A stretch of DNA of 64,000 bases from Lentzea terrae (GTDB lineage Bacteria > Actinomycetota > Actinomycetes > Mycobacteriales > Pseudonocardiaceae), in assembly GCF_003265345.1 (NCBI RefSeq), contig NZ_QFWW01000001.1:497639-561638 (forward strand), given 5' to 3'. Positions 36,195 to 45,158 of this stretch are shown here, in pieces. The position numbers and the translations under genes are program-made. The notes under the pieces were generated by a model. That model worked only from the letters and a program-made list of their open reading frames with translations. It was not told where the DNA came from and searched no databases. Each line of letters starts with the position of its first letter. The first letter of the stretch is position 1.

Positions 36195-37289
36195 GTGATC
36201 GCTGGGGATGTCACCGCTGTCCGGGAGGCTGTCGCCGCCGCGCAGACGGGGTTGGTGGATCGTGAGCTGATCGCCGAGGTCGTGGTGCTGTGCGCCGTCG
36301 CTGGCGAGCACGCGCTCGTGGTCGGTGCGCCGGGCACGGCCAAGTCCGCGGCGGTGCGGGCGGTCGCACGGCAGTTGGGCGGCGCGTACTTCGAGTACGT
36401 GCTGGGGCGCTTCACCGAGCCCAACGAGCTCTTCGGACCGGTGGACCTGCGGCGGCTCAAGGACGGCGTGGTCGAGATCGAGACCGCGGGCATGCTGCCG
36501 GAGGCCGAGGTCGCGTTCCTGGACGAGGTGTTCCTGGGGTCGACGGCGATCCTGAACACCTTGCTGGGACTGCTGAACGAACGGGTGTTCCGGCGCGGCG
36601 CCACGCGCCTGGCGAGCCCGCTGCGGGTGTGCGTGGGCGCCACCAACACGCTGCCGGACGACCCGGTGCTGGCGGCGTTCGCGGACCGGTTCCTGGTGCG
36701 GGTGTTCGTCGACCCGGTGGCGGATGCCTTGCTCGAGGAACTGCTGGAGACGGCGTGGTCGCCCGCGCAGAGCCCGGTGACCGCCGCGTTGCCGGCGGTG
36801 GATCGGCTGGCCGAGCACGCACGCGCGGTCGATCTGCGGCCGGTGGTGCCCGCCGCGGCCACGGCGGTGCGCAGGCTGCGGCACGCGGGGGTCGTGCTCA
36901 GCGACCGGCGGGTGGTGCGGGCCCAGCGACTGGTGGCGGCGGCCGCCGTGCTGGACGGCCGGACCGCGGCGGCGGTTCAAGACCTGTGGGTACTGCCGCT
37001 GGTCGCGCCCAGCCGGGAGACCCAGGCGCTCGCCAGGGACGTGCTCGGCGACCTGATCGACCAGGCCCGCAACGCGAGCCTCGTGCACGCGGCCGAGGAG
37101 TTCTCCCGGGGACCGCAGGCGCGTGCGGACCGGCTGGCGCTCACCGCGGCGAAGGTGCTCGACGGCGCACCGGACCGGCTGCGCGTCGAGGCGACGCTGC
37201 GGGAGATCGACGCGGGGTTCGCCGCGGACGACCTGCCCGCCGTGCTGCGCGACACCCGCGCCCGCCTCATCGCCACGCTGCAGCCGTGA
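36195..37289 (+). CDS. MoxR-type AAA+ ATPase of a putative ternary conflict system
   Basis: 364 residues. AAA+ core with Walker A GAPGTAKS (about 44-51), Walker B VAFLDEV (about 106-112), sensor-1 VGATNTLPDDP and an arginine-finger-like ADRF. The FTEPNELFGPVDLRRLKDG segment is the MoxR/RavA signature. A C-terminal helical lid follows. MoxR ATPases typically work as chaperones with a vWA-domain partner, which here is probably the 505-residue protein two genes downstream. The stop overlaps the next gene by GTGA. Confidence 0.9.
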   Translation: MIAGDVTAVREAVAAAQTGLVDRELIAEVVVLCAVAGEHALVVGAPGTAKSAAVRAVARQLGGAYFEYVLGRFTEPNELFGPVDLRRLKDGVVEIETAGMLPEAEVAFLDEVFLGSTAILNTLLGLLNERVFRRGATRLASPLRVCVGATNTLPDDPVLAAFADRFLVRVFVDPVADALLEELLETAWSPAQSPVTAALPAVDRLAEHARAVDLRPVVPAAATAVRRLRHAGVVLSDRRVVRAQRLVAAAAVLDGRTAAAVQDLWVLPLVAPSRETQALARDVLGDLIDQARNASLVHAAEEFSRGPQARADRLALTAAKVLDGAPDRLRVEATLREIDAGFAADDLPAVLRDTRARLIATLQP

Positions 37290-37636
37290 GACCCCTGACC
37301 TGGACGCGCCGCGAGCCACCGCTGCACCCCGCGGCCGTGGCAGGTGGTCCCCGGCTGCGCGCCGCCACCGTCCGCCGTCTGCGCGGGGGTGCCGAGCTGC
37401 GGGTGGCGTTCGGTCCGGAGTGGACACTGGTCCTCGGCGACGACCTGCCGTGGGCGGACGACGCCACCTATCTCGGGTGGGACGACGGGCTGCTGGTGCC
37501 GACCACGCTCGCGCCGTCGACACCGGCGGGGTTGTTGCGGCACGCGCTGCCGGGCGACGTTCTGGCCGTGTTGCCGGGTGCGCTGCTGACGGGGCCGGCG
37601 CCCGTGCGGACGGCAGACCCGGAGTTGCTGGCATGA
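37286..37636 (+). CDS. Small bpX-type component of the MoxR cassette
   Basis: 116 residues beginning MRPLTWTRREPPLHP, followed by short beta-rich stretches (AELRVAFGPEWTLVLGDDLPW, ATYLGWDDGLLVPTTLAPSTP, LLRHALPGDVLAVLPGALL). Its size and place between a MoxR ATPase and a vWA/propeller gene fit the small bpX5-type component described for MoxR-vWA-beta-propeller ternary systems; the assignment rests on context and general resemblance. GTG 37286 lies in the ATPase stop. Its own stop sits in an ATGA, although the next gene starts 115 bp further on. Confidence 0.65.
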   Translation: MRPLTWTRREPPLHPAAVAGGPRLRAATVRRLRGGAELRVAFGPEWTLVLGDDLPWADDATYLGWDDGLLVPTTLAPSTPAGLLRHALPGDVLAVLPGALLTGPAPVRTADPELLA

Positions 37637-37751
37637 TCGCAGCGCGGAGCGAGGGTCCCCTCCAGGGGGTCCCCCTGCTTTCATTCTCCCAGACGACACC
37701 GACAGTTCCACGCCGTCGAGTCTGCGCGACCGGCCTGAGCGAGGCGCGACC
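37637..37751 (+). other. Spacer breaking the MoxR cassette
   Basis: All other junctions in this cassette overlap by 4 bp, but this one has 115 bp. An ATG overlapping the bpX-like stop opens a 40-codon frame that ends just before the next GTG. The spacer starts with a GGTCCCC/GGGG imperfect palindrome and the 8-bp word GAGCGAGG occurs near both ends. It may be a small inserted repeat that displaced the original start. Confidence 0.5.
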
Positions 37752-39269
37752 GTGACGCTGCCCGACGCCCTCCGCCCGTGGGCAGCCACTCTGTCCACAA
37801 TGGACCTCGACCTCGCCACCGCACTGGGCCCGCTGCTCAAGGACCTGGACGAGTTCATCAACGCGGCCACCACGACGCATCCGCACCGGGGCGAGCCGGA
37901 CGGGTTCGGCGGCATCGGACTGAAAGGCGAGCCCGAGCGCATCCTGGTGTCCGAGTGGGCGCTGGCCGAGCACTTCCCGCACGAGTTCCTCCGCCGGGCC
38001 GCCACCGGCGAACTCCTCCACACCACACCGGAGTTCACCGAGCCACACCGGAAAGGACAGGCAGCGGTCCTCGTCGACGCCGGTCCCGACCAGCTCGGCG
38101 CGGCCCGGCTGGTGCAGCTCGCCGCGCTCATCGTGCTGCAGCGCAGGGAACCGGAGCTGCTGCTCGGCGTGCTCGGGGACGAGCCCGGCACGTGGCATCC
38201 CGCCGACCTCAAGAGGCTGCTCGACGCCCGCCGCGCCACCCGGCCGGACCAGAACGACGTAAAGCGGTGGGCGGACACGGTCGACGACCTCTGGTTGCTG
38301 AGCGGTCCCCGGCTGACCTCGCCGCGCTCTCTCACCACCATCGAGTCGGCGTGGGACGACCAAGGCGCCACCGCGGTACGCGTCGAGCTGAACGGGCTCA
38401 CCACCGAACTGACGCTCCCCGCCAGGAGACACGGCATCCGGCTGCTGCGCGGCAACCTGCGCAAGCCGCCGAAGAAGCGCACCGGCGCAGTGCGGTTCCC
38501 GTCCTTTCCCGGCGCCGAGAAGGTGCTGCTGGCCCGTGGCGGCACCGATCGCGAACTGGTGGTGCTGCGGGTGTACAGCGGCGTCCAGAAGGTCCACCGC
38601 GTGCCGGGACGACTGCTCGCCGCCGCCCAGGTGGACAAGCGGATCGTCACGCTCGTGGAGCAGGACGGCGTCGTGCGCGCGCACGTCATCGGTAACCAGC
38701 TCAAAAGCCTGTCGCGGCTGGGGGTGCCCGCGGACCTGCTCGGCATCGACCCCGAGCAGGTCGCCGCCACCGGCCTCGCGCCGCTGCACCTCCACGACGG
38801 CACCGTCGTCTGCCGCTGGAACGAGAAGTGGAACTGGTGGGTCCTCGAAGCCGGAGAACGGCCCTACCTCTCGGAGGTCGCGGTCGTCGCACCCGGCAAC
38901 CACCCCGCAGACGAGCCGCGCACGTCGGAGACACCTGTGCTGTTCGGGCCGCCGCCGCTGCTCGCCAGGTCGGAGAAGGGCAACAGGTGGCGGTTCGACG
39001 GCCACCCGGACATCGTGCTGCCGAACGGAGCCCGGCCGCTCGGGCTGCACCTGTTCGAGGACAACAGACCGGGGATCGTCTTCCAGGAAGGCCTCATCGT
39101 GCGGGTGCGGACCGCGGTGCACACCCGCACGCTCACGGCGTGGTCCGGTGGGCCGGCCGTGGTGCACCCAACGCAGCCCTGGATCGCGGTCCAGCGCGAC
39201 GACGGGCGCATCGACGTCGGTCACCTCGGCACCGGCGAACGGATCGCGACCATGCGGGGTGACGCGTGA
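37752..39269 (+). CDS. vWA-like plus beta-propeller protein of the ternary cassette
   Basis: 505 residues, GTG start. After a 60-residue helical N-terminus, residues about 100-195 have the strand/helix order of a von Willebrand A domain (GQAAVLVDAGPDQLGAARLVQLAAL, ELLLGVLGDEP, DDLWLLSGPRL), but the MIDAS DxSxS is altered to DAGPD, so metal binding may be weak. The rest is beta-rich with repeated blade-like segments (KVLLARGGTDRELVVLRVYSG, IVTLVEQDGVVRAHVIGNQL, GTVVCRWNEKWNWWVLEAGE). This fits the vWA member of MoxR-vWA-propeller systems. The stop overlaps the next gene by GTGA. Confidence 0.65.
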   Translation: MTLPDALRPWAATLSTMDLDLATALGPLLKDLDEFINAATTTHPHRGEPDGFGGIGLKGEPERILVSEWALAEHFPHEFLRRAATGELLHTTPEFTEPHRKGQAAVLVDAGPDQLGAARLVQLAALIVLQRREPELLLGVLGDEPGTWHPADLKRLLDARRATRPDQNDVKRWADTVDDLWLLSGPRLTSPRSLTTIESAWDDQGATAVRVELNGLTTELTLPARRHGIRLLRGNLRKPPKKRTGAVRFPSFPGAEKVLLARGGTDRELVVLRVYSGVQKVHRVPGRLLAAAQVDKRIVTLVEQDGVVRAHVIGNQLKSLSRLGVPADLLGIDPEQVAATGLAPLHLHDGTVVCRWNEKWNWWVLEAGERPYLSEVAVVAPGNHPADEPRTSETPVLFGPPPLLARSEKGNRWRFDGHPDIVLPNGARPLGLHLFEDNRPGIVFQEGLIVRVRTAVHTRTLTAWSGGPAVVHPTQPWIAVQRDDGRIDVGHLGTGERIATMRGDA

Positions 39270-41644
39270 CCACGTTCCGCGGCACCGTCAGCGCCAAGGC
39301 GTTCGTCATCGACGTCCACGTCATCGGCGAACAGGAAGCCCGCACCCGCGTTCTGGACCTCTGGCAGCCGGGCGCCCGCATCTACGCGACCCCAACGGGT
39401 TCGTGGCTGCTCGCGCTCGCCGAGCCGGTGGAGGTCCGCGCCGAACGAGCACCCGGCCTGCCCCTGACCGAAGTGCCGGACGGACTCCAGCCGCTCGACT
39501 GTGCACAGTGGACGGACACGAGCGGCCTCACCTGGTACGAGCTCGCTCCGGCCGACGGCGAACCGGAGGCGGCACCGGTCGAGTCGACCGTGCCCGACCT
39601 GCCGGAGCTGAGGTCGCGCGGCGGGATCGGCGCGCCCTCCAGGCACGTCGAGCGACTCGCCGGCGGCGACCCCTGGCAGGCCATCGGTGCGCCCGCCGTC
39701 GTCATCGGCTCCCTCTGTCTTTTGGCCGTGACGCCGTTCGTGCTCTACACACTGGCCCCGGACCGCGTCAAGCTGATCCTGTTGATCGCGTTCATCGCCG
39801 GTTTCGCCGTTCTGGGGAGGGTGTTCGCACGCGCCGAGCGGGCGCCCACCGCCGCACACACCGAACGGGGGAACTTCTGGGCGCTGCTGGTGATGCGCAC
39901 GCCGTTGCGCAGGGTGGTGCGGGCGAAGCACGACAGGTACCTGCGCCGGCTCACGAACCAGTTCGAGCGCAAGGATTGGCACAACGCACTGCGGGACGCG
40001 GTCGGCATCGGCCAGGACGGTGAGGGCCGGCTGAGCCTGCGCGTGCCGCAACGGCGCACCGGAGAGCTGCGGCCGGGCACCACCCTCGGACCGGGTGCCG
40101 GGCCGTTGTACGGGCCTGACGTCCAGCGGCATCTCCAGAACCTGTACCGGACCGCCGCCGAGGAGCTGGAACGGCTCGGACGCCACGACGAGGCCGCGTT
40201 CGTGCACGCCGACCTGCTCGGGGACCCCACCGCGGCCGTGGCGATGTACGAACGCCTCGGCAGGGTCACCGACGCCGCCGAGCTCGCCGAGGGCCGCGGT
40301 CTCGACCCCGGCCTCGCGGTGCGGCTCTGGTGGCACGCCGGGAACAGGGCGCGCGCGATCGACGTGGCACGGACGCGCGGCGCGTTCGCCGCCGCCCTCA
40401 CCCGACTGTCCACTGAGGACGGACGCGAGCTGCGCGCGGAGTGGGTGCGCGAACGGCAGGAGGCCGGCGACCACCTCGGCGCGGTGGCCGCGGCCTGGCC
40501 CGACGACACCACCCGTCCCCTTGCCGTGCCCGGTATCCAGGCCGGCATGGCACTCGGCGGCCCGGTCAGCAGCACGCTGTTCGCCCACCTCGTCGTCGGC
40601 TGGCCGTCTCCCCGCACGCACGCGGCTGCGCTCGCCCTGCTGGACGACGACGATCCTCGGCTCGCCCCGTCCCGCCGGCACTTCGTCGACGCCTGGCTCG
40701 GGCTGGGCGGTGGCGACCCCGAGCTCGGCAGCGCCGCCACGAGAGCGTTCGTGCGCGACGGCACCGCGGTGCCACCGGCGTTGCAGAAGGCGGCCGACCC
40801 GTTGCTCGCCGCCGATCTGCCCAAGATCCCGAAACACCACCGGGACGTGACGGACCTCGTCCACCCCGCGCTGCCGGCCCAGCTCGTGGTCCACGACGCG
40901 GTGGCGTTGCGCGGTGGCGCGGTCCTGGTGGCCCTGGGCGACGAGGGCACGCGGCTGGTCACGGCGGACGGCCGCACCAGGGCGCGCTGGGACGTGCCCG
41001 CGCACCAGATCGTGATCGCCGACCACGGCGGGTCCGCGCTGCTGGTGGGCCAGCGCGGCTCTCTCAGCGAGGTCCACCACCTCGACCTCGCCTCCCGCAA
41101 GGTCCGCCCCTGGACCACGCTCTTCCTCCGGACGTTGTTCGGCTCGTTCGACGGTGGCATCGCGGTCGCGCTGGGACCGGACGGTCTGGAGTTCCTGGAC
41201 GTGCGCAGAAGCCGGCCGACGGTCGTGTGGCGGGAACTCGAGCGGGGCGCGATCCCCCTCGGCAAGGCGCGCAACGCGCACAGCCTCGCGATGGTGTTCT
41301 TGAAGCTGGGCGACGACCTGGCCGAGCGGTGGCGGTGGGACCTGCCGGACCTCACGCTGCGCGAGCGCTCCCGCGTGCCGGGCCCAGAGGTCCGGCCGGT
41401 CGGGTTGCTGCCCTCCGGCGACGCGTGCGACGGCGTGACGGACGGCGACGCCTGGTACATCGAGGCGGAGGACTGCTGGGAGGTCCGCACGAAGGCCGGT
41501 CTCGTCGCACGCACGACCGCGGTCGTGCACGCGATCCGCTGGCACGCTGGCCTGGTCACGCTGATCGACCAGGACAGTCGCGTGGTGGCGGTGGACACCG
41601 AGACCCGCGAGCAAGTGGCGGCGTTCGCTCTCCAAGCCCTCTAG
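39266..41644 (+). CDS. bpX6-like membrane-anchored beta-propeller protein
   Basis: 792 residues. An N-terminal domain (about 1-110, starting TTFRGTVSAKAFVID) is followed by two transmembrane helices near 135-160 and 165-188, a helical-repeat region about 240-430 (ERLGRHDEAAFVHADLLGDPTAAVAMYERLGRVTDAAELAEG) and a C-terminal beta-propeller about 530-790. This matches the bpX6-type large component of the ternary systems. The two helices would tether the complex to the membrane. It ends 11 bp before a strong convergent terminator. Confidence 0.7.
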   Translation: MTTFRGTVSAKAFVIDVHVIGEQEARTRVLDLWQPGARIYATPTGSWLLALAEPVEVRAERAPGLPLTEVPDGLQPLDCAQWTDTSGLTWYELAPADGEPEAAPVESTVPDLPELRSRGGIGAPSRHVERLAGGDPWQAIGAPAVVIGSLCLLAVTPFVLYTLAPDRVKLILLIAFIAGFAVLGRVFARAERAPTAAHTERGNFWALLVMRTPLRRVVRAKHDRYLRRLTNQFERKDWHNALRDAVGIGQDGEGRLSLRVPQRRTGELRPGTTLGPGAGPLYGPDVQRHLQNLYRTAAEELERLGRHDEAAFVHADLLGDPTAAVAMYERLGRVTDAAELAEGRGLDPGLAVRLWWHAGNRARAIDVARTRGAFAAALTRLSTEDGRELRAEWVRERQEAGDHLGAVAAAWPDDTTRPLAVPGIQAGMALGGPVSSTLFAHLVVGWPSPRTHAAALALLDDDDPRLAPSRRHFVDAWLGLGGGDPELGSAATRAFVRDGTAVPPALQKAADPLLAADLPKIPKHHRDVTDLVHPALPAQLVVHDAVALRGGAVLVALGDEGTRLVTADGRTRARWDVPAHQIVIADHGGSALLVGQRGSLSEVHHLDLASRKVRPWTTLFLRTLFGSFDGGIAVALGPDGLEFLDVRRSRPTVVWRELERGAIPLGKARNAHSLAMVFLKLGDDLAERWRWDLPDLTLRERSRVPGPEVRPVGLLPSGDACDGVTDGDAWYIEAEDCWEVRTKAGLVARTTAVVHAIRWHAGLVTLIDQDSRVVAVDTETREQVAAFALQAL

Positions 41645-41654
41645 AAACGGCGAA

Positions 41655-41682
41655 ACCGCCCCGGCCGGGTGGCCGGGGCGGT
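41655..41682. terminator. Bidirectional terminator between the ternary cassette and mpa
   Basis: Perfect 12-bp stem ACCGCCCCGGCC / GGCCGGGGCGGT with a GGGT loop between convergent stops. Confidence 0.85.
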
Positions 41683-41699
41683 CGTCGTTCGGAGCTGTC

Positions 41700-43496
41700 C
41701 TACAGGTACGTGCCGGTGTTCGTGGCCGTGTCGATCGCGCGGCCCGTCTCCTGGTTCTTCCCGGTGACGAGCGTGCGGATGTAGACGATCCGCTCGCCCT
41801 TCTTGCCCGAGATGCGTGCCCAGTCGTCGGGGTTCGTCGTGTTCGGCAGGTCCTCGTTCTCGGCGAACTCGTCGACGATGGCGGCCTGCAGGTGCCGGAC
41901 CGAGAGGCCGGGCTGCTTGGTGTCGAGCAGCGACTTGATCGCCGCCTTCTTGGCCCTGTCGACGATGTTCTGGATCATCGCGCCGGAGTTGAAGTCCCGG
42001 AAGTACAGGACCTCCTTGTCACCGTTGGCGTAGGTGACCTCCAGGAAGCGGTTCTCCTCGGACTCCTCGTACATGCGCTCCACGGTGTGCTGCACCATGC
42101 CCTCGATGCAGGCCTTCGGGTCGCCACCGAACTCGGCGAGGTCGTCGGCGTGCAGCGGGAGGTTGGGCGTCAGGTACTTGTTGAAGATGTCCTTCGCGCC
42201 CTCGGCGTCCGGTCGCTCGATCTTGATCTTCACGTCGAGGCGGCCGGGGCGGAGGATCGCCGGGTCGATCATGTCCTCGCGGTTGGAGGCGCCGATGACG
42301 ATGACGTTCTCCAGGCCCTCGACGCCGTCGATCTCGGAGAGGAGCTGGGGCACGATCGTCGTCTCGACGTCGGACGACACACCGGAGCCGCGGGTGCGGA
42401 AGATCGAGTCCATCTCGTCGAAGAACACGATCACCGGGGTGCCCTCTGACGCCTTCTCACGAGCCCGCTGGAAGATCAGGCGGATGTGCCGCTCGGTCTC
42501 ACCGACGAACTTGTTGAGGAGCTCGGGGCCCTTGATGTTGAGGAAGTAGGACTTCGCCTGCTTGTCGGTCTCGCCGCGGATCTCCCGCACCTTCTTGGCC
42601 AGGGAGTTCGCCACCGCCTTGGCGATGAGCGTCTTGCCGCAGCCGGGAGGGCCGTAGAGCAGCACGCCCTTGGGCGGGCGCAGCTCGTACTCGCGGAAGA
42701 GGTCGGCGTGCAGGAAGGGCAGTTCCACGGCGTCGCGGATCTGCTCGATCTGCCGGGACAGGCCGCCGATGTCGTTGTAGTCGATGTCCGGGACCTCTTC
42801 CAGCACGAGATCCTCGACCTCGGCCTTGGGGACCCGCTCGTAGGCGAAGCCCGCCTTCGAGTCGACCAGCAACGAGTCGCCGGGCTTGAGCGGCGAGTCG
42901 AGCAGCGGCTGGGCGAGCCAGACCACCCTCTCCTCGTCCGCGTGGCCGACGACCAGCGCGCGGGCGATCTGGTCCTCTCCCTCTTCGGAGAGCACCTCCC
43001 GCAGTGCGCAGACCTCACCCGACCGCTCGAAGCCGCCGGACTCGACGACGGTCAGCGCCTCGTTGAGGCGGACCGACTGGCCGAACGACAGCTTCTCCGG
43101 CTCGACCGCGGGGGACACGGCGACCCGCATCCGGCGGCCCGACGTGAAGACGTCGACCGTCCCGTCGTCGAAACGCGCCATGAAGACGCCGTACCCGCTG
43201 GGCGGTTGGGCCAGCCGGTCGACCTCCTCACGCAGCGCGAGCAGTTGGCTTCGTGCTTCGCGGAGGGTGTCTATGAGCTTCGTGTTTCGCTCGGTCAGCT
43301 GGCTGACGCGCTCAGTCGCCTCAGCCAAGCGCTGCTCGAGCAACCGCACGTGGCGCGGCGACTCGGTCAGCTTGCGACGCAACGACGCGATCTCGTCCTC
43401 GAGGAACCTGATCTGCGCTGTCAGCTCAGCAGAATTGTTGCCCTGGTTCAGCTCGCCACCCTCATCGGGTTGGCTGCCGGGATGACCGTGCTGCAT
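41700..43496 (-). CDS. mpa: Proteasomal AAA+ ATPase Mpa/ARC
   Basis: 598-residue hexameric unfoldase that recognises Pup and feeds pupylated proteins to the 20S core. An N-terminal coiled coil (about residues 25-95) binds Pup, two OB folds follow, then the AAA module with Walker A GPPGCGKT, Walker [10 protein letters not shown] and SRH region [17 protein letters not shown]. The C-terminus ends GTYL, keeping the penultimate Tyr needed for docking on the alpha ring; mycobacterial Mpa ends QYL. GGGAGGAGG precedes the ATG. Its promoter carries a PafBC element. Confidence 0.97.
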   Translation of the reverse strand: MQHGHPGSQPDEGGELNQGNNSAELTAQIRFLEDEIASLRRKLTESPRHVRLLEQRLAEATERVSQLTERNTKLIDTLREARSQLLALREEVDRLAQPPSGYGVFMARFDDGTVDVFTSGRRMRVAVSPAVEPEKLSFGQSVRLNEALTVVESGGFERSGEVCALREVLSEEGEDQIARALVVGHADEERVVWLAQPLLDSPLKPGDSLLVDSKAGFAYERVPKAEVEDLVLEEVPDIDYNDIGGLSRQIEQIRDAVELPFLHADLFREYELRPPKGVLLYGPPGCGKTLIAKAVANSLAKKVREIRGETDKQAKSYFLNIKGPELLNKFVGETERHIRLIFQRAREKASEGTPVIVFFDEMDSIFRTRGSGVSSDVETTIVPQLLSEIDGVEGLENVIVIGASNREDMIDPAILRPGRLDVKIKIERPDAEGAKDIFNKYLTPNLPLHADDLAEFGGDPKACIEGMVQHTVERMYEESEENRFLEVTYANGDKEVLYFRDFNSGAMIQNIVDRAKKAAIKSLLDTKQPGLSVRHLQAAIVDEFAENEDLPNTTNPDDWARISGKKGERIVYIRTLVTGKNQETGRAIDTATNTGTYL

Positions 43497-43528
43497 GTCG
43501 GCACCCTCCTCCCGTGTTCGTACCGATT

Positions 43529-43551
43529 ACGGTACCGGCGATCACCGACAA
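43529..43551 (-). promoter_or_regulatory. PafBC-type (RecA-NDp) promoter of mpa
   Basis: Minus strand: TTGTCGGTG, 8 bp, TACCGT. Perfect match to tTGTCRGtg-N8-TAnnnT. The -10 lies within an inverted repeat GTACCG-ATTA-CGGTAC (43520-43535). The predicted leader is about 26 nt and holds the ribosome-binding site. Confidence 0.85.
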
Positions 43552-44211
43552 AATCGTGCACTCACAACATCATCTTCGCTCGTGTGACGCAACGGTCCGG
43601 CCTCCAAGAGAGGTCAACTGCTCCATCTCGGTGTCCGGTTCGCCCGCCTACCCGCTACGGTGCGTCCCAGAAACCACGACCGGCGTTTTGTCCACCGACA
43701 CGCCGATCGACCTGCGAGAAGTCCGAGGAGAGGGTCATGGGAGCACCTGGGCGGGCGCCCGCTCCCCACGCTGTGCGACCACCCTCGGACGACCGCGAAC
43801 ACGCCCGGTGCGGCCCGCGGCCCGGCGACGGGCGGCAACCCGCCATCGTCCCACCAGGTGGACCACTCGCTGGTCCGATCGGTGGTCACGCACCGCAACA
43901 CATCCCGTCCGCGCTCGTCGGAGGACCCGCTCTGCCGCGGGTCCAGTGCGACCGGAGGGCGTGCGGCCAACCGGGTGGTTCTGCCGGCGCAACCGGCGCA
44001 CCACCCCGACAGCGCAGTGCATCGCGCTCGATTCCCGGTGGAGTTGCCGCAATCGTTATCAGACACGGCCTTCACGCGAGCAGATGGCTACCGCACATCG
44101 TGTGCATGACCACTCGTGCGGGTCGATAGACCCCATTCGGCCGCAAGCCGGTCCGCGAGGTACCACAATGTCCACCGAACAGATCGCCTCATCCGCATCG
44201 GGGGAGTTTCG
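43552..44211. other. 660-bp interval without a confident gene
   Basis: Several frames stay open but none is convincing. The best translation signal is ATG 43737 with GAGGAGAGGG upstream, giving a 130-codon Gly/Ala/Pro/Arg-rich frame to 44129 with only moderate GC at third positions; a different frame (about 43669-44109) has higher third-position GC but no good start. A frameshifted or decayed gene is possible. A TACGGT box lies at 43656. Confidence 0.4.
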
Positions 44212-45090
44212 ATGACCTACCCGCCGCAGCAGCCCGGACCCTACGGGCAGCAGCCGCAGCCCGGTGGGCCGTACGGGCAGCAGCCGCCGCAGCAGCCGGG
44301 TTACGGCCAGCAGCCTCAGCCCGGCTACGGCCAGCAGCCGCCGCCGGGTTACGGCCAGCAGCCGCCGCCGGGATACGGCCAGCAGCCGGGCCCTTACGGC
44401 CAACCGGGCCCGTACGGCCAGCCGCAGCAGGACCCGTTCGGGCAGCAGGGTCCGCAGAGCGGTGGTTTCCCGCAGCAGGGCTACGGCGGCCAGCCCGGTT
44501 TCGGCGGACCGGGCGGCTTCGGCGGCCCGCCACCCAAGAAGAGCAACACCGGCCTGATCATCGGCGTCGTCATCGGCGTGCTGGTGCTGGTCGGTGGCGG
44601 CGTCACGGCCGCGGTGCTGCTCTCCGGCGACGACTCGCCGAGCAGCTCCAACTCGGCGTCGACGAACACGAACGGCTCCTCGAAGCCGACCACGACGTCG
44701 AAGGGTTCGTCCAGCGGCGGTGACTCGGACGCGAAGGAGATGGCCGAGGACTACGCCAAGGCGAGCCAGGTGGCCGGGCGCGCAGGCAAGCAGCAGGACC
44801 TGAGCACGGTCAAGCAGTACGTCTGCGCCCAGATGATCAAGGAAGCCGAAGAGGCGCAGAAGAAGGTTCCGAACGCGCCGACGCCCAAGCCCATGCCGCA
44901 GTTCACGGTCAAGGCGGGCGAGGTCAAGACATCCGGCAGCACCGGGACATTCCGCGCCGATTACACCGGCATCCCGGACCCGGCGGGCGGTGCCGGCACC
45001 GTCAACTCGTACATCGTCTACAAGCTCGTCAAGGAAAGCGGCGACTGGAAGGTCTGCGGCATCGAGAAGCTCGGCGAGCCGACCAAGTGA
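44212..45090 (+). CDS. Proline/glutamine/glycine-rich membrane protein
   Basis: 292 residues. Residues 1-100 are low complexity with repeated YGQQP-type units; one transmembrane helix (TGLIIGVVIGVLVLVGGGVTAAVLL) follows, then a Ser/Thr-rich linker and a 100-residue extracytoplasmic domain with two Cys that resembles the DUF4878/lumazine-type NTF2-like folds, though I am not sure of the family. ATG 44212 has GGGGGAG upstream. Envelope location is expected; function unknown. Confidence 0.75.
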   Translation: MTYPPQQPGPYGQQPQPGGPYGQQPPQQPGYGQQPQPGYGQQPPPGYGQQPPPGYGQQPGPYGQPGPYGQPQQDPFGQQGPQSGGFPQQGYGGQPGFGGPGGFGGPPPKKSNTGLIIGVVIGVLVLVGGGVTAAVLLSGDDSPSSSNSASTNTNGSSKPTTTSKGSSSGGDSDAKEMAEDYAKASQVAGRAGKQQDLSTVKQYVCAQMIKEAEEAQKKVPNAPTPKPMPQFTVKAGEVKTSGSTGTFRADYTGIPDPAGGAGTVNSYIVYKLVKESGDWKVCGIEKLGEPTK

Positions 45091-45158
45091 CCTGACACGA
45101 TGAAAAAAGGGTCCCGCACCTCAGTGGAGGTGCGGGACCCTTTTTCATCGTGTCAGGT
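45090..45158. terminator. Long bidirectional terminator hairpin containing both stop codons
   Basis: Arms 45090-45122 and 45127-45158 are complementary over 32 bp with a single extra A; loop AGTG. The arms contain A6/T5 tracts so either strand gives hairpin plus U-run. The left arm begins in the plus-gene stop codon, and the right arm includes the minus-gene stop at 45153-45155. Confidence 0.9.

Noticed and set aside
35088-39224. 1378-codon minus-strand open frame across the response regulator and MoxR cassette
   Set aside because: It lies opposite four plus-strand genes with clear motifs and overlapping stops and starts; composition is that of a shadow frame.
39221-41635. 804-codon minus-strand open frame opposite the bpX6-like gene
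   Set aside because: No recognisable domain or start signal; the plus-strand protein has membrane helices and propeller blades.
43737-44129. 130-codon frame with a strong ribosome-binding site
   Set aside because: No family resemblance, low-complexity composition and weaker third-position GC than neighbouring genes; kept only as a note in the interval entry.
44236-44480. Repeat array or mobile element
   Set aside because: The repeats are in-frame YGQQP-type codons of a proline-rich envelope protein.
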